A stretch of DNA of 34,081 nucleotides from Haladaptatiplasma sp964454575 (GTDB taxonomy: Archaea; Thermoplasmatota; Thermoplasmata; Halarchaeoplasmatales; Halarchaeoplasmataceae): the NCBI GenBank assembly GCA_964454575.1, contig CAYVTG010000014.1, forward strand, positions 1-34,081, given 5' to 3'. A program made the position numbers and the translations under genes. The first letter of the stretch is position 1. Each line of letters opens with the position of its first letter. The notes under the pieces are model-generated. The model searched no databases. It was not told the origin of the DNA and saw nothing but the letters and a program-made list of their open reading frames with translations. This document shows, piece by piece, positions 31,227 to 34,081 of this stretch.

Positions 31227-32510
31227 CGGCATCAACGCTCTGGCCGCTGCACCGCTGGCCTGAGATACGCTGTCCGGTATATCCTTGGGCGATTGTGCGC
31301 ATCCTGCCAGGTATATCCCGTCTCTGGTCGAATCCACCGGTGCCGTGAGTATGTCCTTCGATTCGAAGAAACCGTATTCGTCTTGTTCGATATCCAATAT
31401 ATCGGACAACTTACTGTTTCCCGATGACGGAACTATCGCAGATGAAAGCACTACCATGTCAACCACGTCTGTTTTCACCTCTCCCTTCTCGGTATCTTCA
31501 TACTCAACAGCTAATTTACCGTCGTGTAACTGGTAAACCCTTGCCGGTCTACCTCTATAATAATTCACGCCTTTGGTCTTCGCTTTATCGAAGTACTGTT
31601 GGAATTCTTTACCGTATGCTCTAAGATCCATATAGTATATAGCGGTATCAAGCTCCGGTCTCTCTCCTTTGCTTATGGAGGCCTGTTTTGTAGCATACAT
31701 GCAGCATACCCTTGAACAGTAGGGCATACCCTTCTGCTTGCACCTGGAGCCTACGCACTGTATCCACGCCACCGACTCCGGCGGTTCTCCGTCCGACGGT
31801 TTGAGAACCTTACCGCCTGTGGGGCCCGATGCGGACAGAAGTCTTTCGTACTCCATAGCGGTCAGCACGTTGTCGTACTTACCGTAACCGTACTCTTCTC
31901 TCCATTCGTCGGGCTGCATCATCTCGTAGCCCGTAGCTACGATTATACTGCCCACTTCTACGGGGATCTCCTGGGATATATCCAGGAAGTTGATGGCTCC
32001 GGCGTCACAGACTCTTTCGCATGCACCACAGCCGACGCAGTTGGCGTAGTCTATGGTGTAAGTGAGTGGTACCGCCTGTGGATATTCCACGTAGATGGCC
32101 TTCCTGTTGGAAATATCCTCTTCGAATTCACTGGGTATCTCCACAGGACAGGACTGCTCGCAGTCGCCGCAGCCGGTACATATATCCGGGTCCACGTATT
32201 TCGTTCGCTTCCATATCTTAACTTCGAAACCTCCGGAATTACCGAGCACTTCCTTTACTTCAGAGTAAGTAAGAAGTGTGATATTTTCATTCCTGCTTAC
32301 CTCTACCATCTTAGGTGCAGAAATACATATAGAACAGTCATTAGTGGGAAAGGTCTTATCGAGTTTGACCATGTTCCCGCCTATGCTCGGGTTTTTATCT
32401 ACCAGTACAACCTCGTATCCTTTATCCGCAAGGTCAAGGGCTGCCTGGACGCCGGAAATCCCGCCACCGATGATGAGAACATCTTTTTTCATGTGTATCA
32501 TACCATGCAT
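31224..32510 (-). CDS. hdrA: HdrA, first half: FAD domain with inserted ferredoxin, no N- or C-terminal Fe-S domains
   Basis: 428 residues up to the TAG. The protein begins directly with the FAD motif VLIIGGGISGVQAAL, so the usual ~130-residue N-terminal CHC domain is absent. It has TFPTNDCSICISAPKMVE, an inserted 2[4Fe-4S] ferredoxin (CTGCGDCEQSCP; CVGCGACERVCD), the QCVGSRCKQ...YCSRVCCMY cluster motif and IYLAGCAQSPKDIPDSVSQA, but no C-terminal ferredoxin. The second half supplies the missing parts. Starts at 32510, 32501 and 32492 are all possible; none has a clear SD, and a TATA box at 32544-32556 fits a short leader before 32510. First gene of the operon. Confidence 0.92.
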   Translation of the reverse strand: MHGMIHMKKDVLIIGGGISGVQAALDLADKGYEVVLVDKNPSIGGNMVKLDKTFPTNDCSICISAPKMVEVSRNENITLLTYSEVKEVLGNSGGFEVKIWKRTKYVDPDICTGCGDCEQSCPVEIPSEFEEDISNRKAIYVEYPQAVPLTYTIDYANCVGCGACERVCDAGAINFLDISQEIPVEVGSIIVATGYEMMQPDEWREEYGYGKYDNVLTAMEYERLLSASGPTGGKVLKPSDGEPPESVAWIQCVGSRCKQKGMPYCSRVCCMYATKQASISKGERPELDTAIYYMDLRAYGKEFQQYFDKAKTKGVNYYRGRPARVYQLHDGKLAVEYEDTEKGEVKTDVVDMVVLSSAIVPSSGNSKLSDILDIEQDEYGFFESKDILTAPVDSTRDGIYLAGCAQSPKDIPDSVSQASGAAARALMP

Positions 32511-32543
32511 GGGGATTGGGTATCTGATGCGGGAGTATCAAGG

Positions 32544-32556
32544 GGTTAATAATACC
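32544..32556 (-). promoter_or_regulatory. TATA box of the hdr-mvh-tfr-kor operon
   Basis: The minus strand reads ggtattattaacc here, predicting transcription start near 32523, 10-30 nt before the three possible HdrA start codons. No other good TATA box is seen between the 13 genes, whose gaps are at most 9 nt, so one promoter may serve all. Confidence 0.5.
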
Positions 32557-32631
32557 TTCGGTAGAGATAGCGGTTCGATAGGTAAAAAAAGGGATATTAC
32601 ACAAAGGAGTAAACAAGGATAAATAACCCAA

Positions 32632-32690
32632 ATTATACCAATAAGTATAAGTAGAGTTATACTATTAGGTATTATACCAAAAGGTGTAAT
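32632..32690 (+). promoter_or_regulatory. Three TTATACC palindromes before the STAND ATPase gene
   Basis: Three dyads lie side by side: TTATAC-caataa-GTATAA (32633-32650), TTATAC followed by GGTAT (32657-32672), and attatacc-aaaa-ggtgtaat (32671-32690, one mismatch). The first overlaps a TATA-like sequence. The third contains the probable SD (aaggtg, 32681-32686) 5 nt before the GTG start, so as RNA it could also hide the ribosome site. The divergent operon promoter is about 80 nt away and could share the regulator. Confidence 0.5.
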
Positions 32691-32691
32691 C

Positions 32692-33822
32692 GTGAAAGAA
32701 AATCCCTTCAAATATGGAAAAGCCGTTACCGGAGACAACTTCATCGACAGGGAGGAGGAATTGAAAGAGTTAGGATCGGATGTGCTCTCTGGTCAGAACC
32801 TTATAATCTATTCCGACAGACGACTAGGAAAAACTTCACTCATACTTGAATTATTCAGGAGGATGGAGAGCGAGGAGGTTATCCCTATATACATAGATAT
32901 GTACGGAATAACTTCTATAAAGGGGTTGATAGAGAGAGTGATAGGGAGTACTGTTTCTAACAGTTACAGTCAATTTGAGAAGGTCGGTAGGCTATTGAAA
33001 GAATTCTTAAAGGGGTTGAGACCAAAGATCGTTTTGGAGGAAGGAAAGATGTCTGTGGAAGTATATTGGGAGGAAGGGCAATTGAAAAATCTACCTATAG
33101 CTCTCGACTTACCGCAAAAGGTGGCTGAAAAAAAGGGAAAGAAGATAGTTATCGCCTTCGATGAATTCCAAGAAGTCTCCAACCTTGATGGCGATCAAAT
33201 TGAGAAGATGATGCGCTCAGCATTTCAACTCCATGATCGGGTTTCCTATATATTCGCGGGCAGCAAAACCCACATGTTAAAGGAAATGTTCGAGGATGGG
33301 GACCGGGCGTTCTATAATTTCGGTAAGATCAAAATACTTGGGAACATACCTCGTGAGGAATTTTTTGATGGGATAAAAGAGCGATTCGTGAGAACGGATA
33401 AGAATATCGATGAAAGTATTATCCGAACTATACTGGACATCACCGACGGACACCCGTATTACACTCAACAATTGTGTCATGAGTTGTGGTACATGTCGCC
33501 TACGGCTGGTCCGGATGAAGAGCATGTTTATGTTGCTCTTGATAACATAATAAATTACAGGGGGGATCACTACGAACAACAGTGGAGTGCCTTGGGAAGT
33601 AACATACAGAAGTCCTTACTCGTGGCGTTGGCTAATGAAGATGAGATAGATATATACTCCGAACGCATCATACGTGAATATCAGTTGAAGACAGCCTCGC
33701 ACGCGCAGAAGGCTTATGAATCTCTAAAGTCCAAAGGATTGGTCAGAGATAAAAAGATAATAGATATCTTCTTTCGCCGGTGGATACTTGACATCATCGA
33801 GAACAAAAAGGCATACCTTTAA
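32692..33822 (+). CDS. Archaeal STAND/ATPase_2-family P-loop ATPase
   Basis: 376 residues. FIDREEELKEL at 18-28 is the typical lead-in; the P-loop is YSDRRLGKTSL (G46, K47, T48), where the usual first Gly is Ser; Walker B is IVIAFDEFQE (D157, E158), then sensor AGSKTHMLKEMF. The C-terminal third is a winged-helix-like domain (HAQKAYESLKSKGLVRDKK). Archaea carry many copies of this family with unknown, often mobile-element or regulatory roles. GTG start at 32692 is supported by aaggtg 5 nt before it. It is placed between the HdrA operon and fumarase with operator-like repeats upstream, so a link to control of these genes is possible but unproven. Stop TAA overlaps the fumarase TATA element. 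Confidence 0.88.
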   Translation: MKENPFKYGKAVTGDNFIDREEELKELGSDVLSGQNLIIYSDRRLGKTSLILELFRRMESEEVIPIYIDMYGITSIKGLIERVIGSTVSNSYSQFEKVGRLLKEFLKGLRPKIVLEEGKMSVEVYWEEGQLKNLPIALDLPQKVAEKKGKKIVIAFDEFQEVSNLDGDQIEKMMRSAFQLHDRVSYIFAGSKTHMLKEMFEDGDRAFYNFGKIKILGNIPREEFFDGIKERFVRTDKNIDESIIRTILDITDGHPYYTQQLCHELWYMSPTAGPDEEHVYVALDNIINYRGDHYEQQWSALGSNIQKSLLVALANEDEIDIYSERIIREYQLKTASHAQKAYESLKSKGLVRDKKIIDIFFRRWILDIIENKKAYL

Positions 33823-33851
33823 ATCCGACCTTTAGATACACAATCGATACC

Positions 33852-34081
33852 ATGGACGCATCTGAATTTCAAGAAAAGGTGGTAGAGGCTATACGACTGG
33901 CGGTTACAAGGGTAACGCCGGAGACGGAGAAAGCGCTGAGCAAAGCGGTCGATACGGAGGAAGAAGAAGGACCCAAGGTACAGCTCGGAGCGATATTGGA
34001 GAACATCTGCGTTGGTAAAGACGAGAGTGTTCCCATCTGCCAGGATACCGGAACCATAACTTTTTTCGTCGAGGTCGGAAC
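33852..34081 (+). CDS. Class I fumarate hydratase alpha subunit, 5' part (window ends inside)
   Basis: The first 76 residues are present and run off the window. The segment GPKVQLGAILENICVGKDES and especially VPICQDTGTITFFVEVG match the N-terminal part of two-subunit, [4Fe-4S] class I fumarases (FumA N-terminal/TtdA family); the Cys of ICQDTG is a cluster ligand. Tartrate dehydratase alpha is the alternative, but fumarase fits the fumarate reductase operon close by. The ATG at 33852 is about 29 nt after ctttaaat (33817-33824), a TATA-like element spanning the end of the ATPase gene, so a leaderless transcript is likely. Confidence 0.88.
   Translation, partial: MDASEFQEKVVEAIRLAVTRVTPETEKALSKAVDTEEEEGPKVQLGAILENICVGKDESVPICQDTGTITFFVEVG

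Noticed and set aside
29487..32510. Selenocysteine (UGA) decoding in HdrA
   Set aside because: All HdrA cysteine motifs are encoded by Cys codons and the interrupting codon is TAG, not TGA.
1..34081. Genome-wide sense decoding of TAG
   Set aside because: At least the Lrp-domain gene would gain about 85 residues antisense to dph2; other TAG stops look normal. Only the HdrA site makes a strong case.
1..34081. CRISPR array, insertion sequence or rRNA
   Set aside because: No regularly spaced repeats, transposase or rRNA segments were seen on either strand.

Overview
The window is a gene-dense stretch of an archaeal chromosome, most likely from an anaerobic, H2-using euryarchaeote of a methanogen-related lineage. 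The evidence is archaea-specific machinery (the GatD/GatE tRNA amidotransferase, archaeal Dph2, MfnA-type decarboxylase, TATA-box promoters with leaderless starts) together with FmdE, soluble Hdr/Mvh enzymes and KorABCD. No methyl-CoM reductase lies in the window, so methanogenesis cannot be claimed, and I cannot name the taxon.

Layout. 1-3993: a truncated FmdE gene, a 55-aa unknown, a stand-alone Lrp ligand-binding domain, and a minus-strand operon PrsW protease - MfnA - Dph2. 4035-9639: minus-strand gatD-gatE-HEAT-repeat operon and a Trp-rich unknown possibly of the CrtC/AttH fold. 9740-10807: M29 aminopeptidase. 10958-13965: an A/T-richer accessory island with two toxin-antitoxin-type loci (UPF0175 plus a deleted PIN gene; Xre-ImmA plus DUF4411 PIN), ending at tRNA-Arg(GCG), whose 3' end is duplicated 135 bp away like an old integration site. 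14004-20244: a radical SAM protein, an endonuclease IV-like TIM barrel, and a secretion/pilus operon (Cys-rich protein, GspE/TadA-type ATPase, two-module TadC/GspF membrane protein).

20247-32510 is the most notable part: one tight minus-strand operon in transcription order HdrA(first half) - TAG - HdrA(second half) - MvhD - MvhG - MvhA - HdrC - HdrB - FrdB-like - TfrA/FrdA-like - KorD - KorA - KorB - KorC. It joins a NiFe hydrogenase and the flavin-bifurcating Hdr module to a soluble fumarate reductase and 2-oxoglutarate:ferredoxin oxidoreductase. A regulated-looking STAND ATPase and the start of fumarase alpha follow on the other strand. My reading (inference) is an H2-driven, electron-bifurcating reductive TCA branch: fumarase makes fumarate, Tfr/Hdr/Mvh reduce it to succinate while HdrA makes reduced ferredoxin, and Kor spends the ferredoxin to carboxylate succinyl-CoA.

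The second key observation is that the two HdrA halves are in one reading frame separated by a single TAG, with no ATG/GTG/TTG before the second half's essential N-terminal Cys motif. The halves carry complementary Fe-S modules. Amber read-through (pyrrolysine or otherwise) would give a roughly 1007-residue fused HdrA. TAG ends several other genes here, so it is not plainly a sense codon throughout.
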